Shown: piece by piece, positions 58,188 through 59,551 of the stretch
Layout: each line of letters starts with the position of its first letter
Position numbering within the stretch: the first letter of the stretch is position 1
Source of the DNA: Bacteroides sp.
GTDB lineage: Bacteria > Bacteroidota > Bacteroidia > Bacteroidales > Bacteroidaceae
Reading direction: 5' to 3'
Length of the DNA stretch: 59,551 nucleotides
Assembly (NCBI GenBank): GCA_030151885.1
Contig: JASLCG010000101.1
Location: 1-59,551 of the forward strand
The notes under the pieces: model-generated
What the model saw: the letters and a program-made list of their open reading frames with translations, nothing else
Told to the model about the DNA's origin: nothing
The model's database searches: none
Program-made: the position numbers and the translations under genes

Positions 58188-59551
58188 ATGAGTAAAGAAT
58201 TCGCAATGATTGCTAAAACCTTTCAAGGATTGGAAGAAGTTTTGGCTGAAGAATTAATTGCACTTGGGGCAAATGATGTTGAAATAGGCAGAAGAATGGT
58301 CTCTTTTAGTGGAGATAAAGAAATGATGTACAAAGCTAACTTCTGTCTACGTACAGCAATTAGAATTTTGAAACCTATCAAAACCTTTACCGCTAAAAAC
58401 GCAGACGAAGTTTACGAACAAATTAAAGCTATTGAATGGGATGAAATTTTAGATGTTGAAAAATCATTTGCAATAGATTCTGTGGTATTTAGTCAGGAGT
58501 TTAGACACTCTAAATTTGTGGCTTATAGAGTTAAAGATGCCATAGTCGATTACTTTAAAGAAAGTTGTGGTAAACGCCCTTCTGTTAGAATTAATCGCCC
58601 AGATGTTTTACTCAATATTCACATTGCAGAGACTAGCTGTACACTATCTTTAGACTCTTCTGGAGAGTCTTTACATAGAAGAGGATATAGACAAGAAGCT
58701 GTTGAAGCTCCTTTAAATGAAGTGCTAGCTGCAGGTATCATATTAAAAACTGGCTGGAAAGGTGAGTCAGACTTAATAGACCCAATGTGTGGATCTGGAA
58801 CATTCCCTATTGAAGCTGCACTGATAGCAAGAAATATAGCTCCTGGAATATTTAGAAAAGAGTTTGCTTTTGAAAAATGGGTAGACTTTGATCAAGACTT
58901 ATTTGACATGATCTACAACGACGAAAGTCAAGAAAGGGAGTTTGATCACCATATCTTCGGGTACGACAACAGCCCTAGTGCTATAGAGATAGCAACACAT
59001 AATGTTAAAGCAGCAGGAGTAGCAAAAGACGTTATTATTAAACTTCAGCCTATACAGCAGTTTGAACAACCAAAGAACAAAGCTTTAATGATTACTAACC
59101 CTCCTTATGGAGAAAGAATTTCTACAGAAAATCTACTAGGTCTTTATGAAATCATTGGTGAACGTCTAAAACATGCATTCTGTGGTAACACTGCTTGGAT
59201 TTTATCTTATAGAAAAGAGTGTTTTGATGCTATAGGACTAAGACAAGAAGAAAGATTACCTCTTTATAATGGTGCATTAGAGTGCGAACTTAGAAAATAT
59301 GAAATCTTTGATGGAAAGATGAAAGAATTCAAGCACGACAGAAACACCAGAGGAGGAAAACCTTTTGCAAAGAAAGATAATGCAGACTTCGCACGCGATA
59401 GAATGGAACGAAGAGACAGAAAAGAAGGTGGTGAAGGTAGAAGGTTCAATTCTGATAGAAAGTTTGGAGGGGAGAGAAAATTCAACTCTGAAAGAAGGTC
59501 TGATTCTGATAAAAAATTCGGAGGAGAGAGAAAGTTCAACTCTGAAAGAAG
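58188..59551 (+). CDS. THUMP-domain RNA methyltransferase, cut at the right edge
   Basis: An incomplete frame from ATG 58188 to the window end (about 454 codons seen, no stop). It belongs to the RlmL N-terminal-domain/COG0116 family of 23S rRNA guanine-N2 methyltransferases. A THUMP domain (about 40-155) is followed by the SAM-binding motif DPMCGSGTFPIEAAL near residue 200 and the catalytic NPPYGERI near 305, so it acts on exocyclic amines. After the catalytic domain comes a basic low-complexity tail with an 18-residue repeat (FGGERKFNSERRSDSDKK, starting 59463 and 59517). The spacing to cysE suggests read-through transcription. Confidence 0.9.
   Translation, partial: MSKEFAMIAKTFQGLEEVLAEELIALGANDVEIGRRMVSFSGDKEMMYKANFCLRTAIRILKPIKTFTAKNADEVYEQIKAIEWDEILDVEKSFAIDSVVFSQEFRHSKFVAYRVKDAIVDYFKESCGKRPSVRINRPDVLLNIHIAETSCTLSLDSSGESLHRRGYRQEAVEAPLNEVLAAGIILKTGWKGESDLIDPMCGSGTFPIEAALIARNIAPGIFRKEFAFEKWVDFDQDLFDMIYNDESQEREFDHHIFGYDNSPSAIEIATHNVKAAGVAKDVIIKLQPIQQFEQPKNKALMITNPPYGERISTENLLGLYEIIGERLKHAFCGNTAWILSYRKECFDAIGLRQEERLPLYNGALECELRKYEIFDGKMKEFKHDRNTRGGKPFAKKDNADFARDRMERRDRKEGGEGRRFNSDRKFGGERKFNSERRSDSDKKFGGERKFNSER

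Noticed and set aside
59264..59539. 91-codon minus-strand ORF rich in Leu, Ser, Pro and Phe repeats
   Set aside because: Its repeats are the antisense reading of the Arg/Gly/Phe repeat tail of the methyltransferase; the sense frame has domain support.

Overview
The window looks like chromosomal DNA of a low-GC, AT-rich Bacteroidota, most likely order Bacteroidales. Three things support this. The gene neighbourhoods are typical of that group: rimP-nusA-infB-cvpA-sufBCDS, argB next to speA, DUF4254 next to an LPS-type cluster, and GH92/GH130/GH125/GH20 enzymes. Many intergenic regions carry the Bacteroides-type -7 element TAnnTTTG, and most start codons lack a strong Shine-Dalgarno sequence. 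I see no phage, insertion sequence, CRISPR array, rRNA or tRNA.

Layout. 1-5.2 kb: gyrB, a Cys-rich DUF3109 protein, gpmI and rnhB. 5.2-15.6 kb: one long minus-strand housekeeping block, rimP-nusA-infB, then cvpA-sufB-sufC-sufD-sufS. 15.7-35.1 kb: a glycan block whose enzyme set fits breakdown of the N-glycan core. It holds a lactonase-fold lipoprotein, a GH2 beta-mannosidase and a GH20; then a YfcC/DcuC-type permease and a 44-residue small protein; then an operon of MFS permease, GH130 phosphorylase, GH92, a second GH20 and a transglutaminase-like lipoprotein; and a separately transcribed GH125. There is no SusC/SusD pair. 35.3-40.8 kb: a membrane-anchored hypothetical protein, a YgjP-type metallopeptidase, argB, speA, aroK and an RNase H1 homologue that has lost three of four catalytic acids. 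40.8-47.9 kb: a seven-gene surface-glycolipid operon (DUF4254, GT9, LPS kinase, CDP-glycerol transferase-like, class V aminotransferase, TagD-like cytidylyltransferase, MsbA-like exporter). 47.9-59.5 kb: rpsO, typA, a PAP2/epimerase/CDF operon, rnr, a flavin-binding PPOX protein, divergent cysK/cysE, and a THUMP RNA methyltransferase cut by the right edge.

How genes work together. The secreted glycosidases would trim alpha-mannose (GH92, GH125), beta-GlcNAc (two GH20) and beta-mannose (GH2). The MFS permease could then import a Man-GlcNAc type disaccharide for the cytoplasmic GH130 phosphorylase. cysE and cysK form a complete serine-to-cysteine pathway, and SufBCDS uses cysteine sulfur for Fe-S clusters.

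Most notable observations: (1) two intergenic arrays of degenerate 22-bp units around TCGGCAA, 28 kb apart, with the same internal order including one inverted unit; (2) the apparently dead RNase H1 with an intact hybrid-binding domain; (3) perfect TTGAT-N4-ATCAA dyads upstream of two separate glycan transcription units; (4) a possible CDP-alditol or CDP-amino-alcohol decoration module in the LPS-type operon; (5) an unrecognised 44-residue protein with its own promoter, leader hairpin and terminator.
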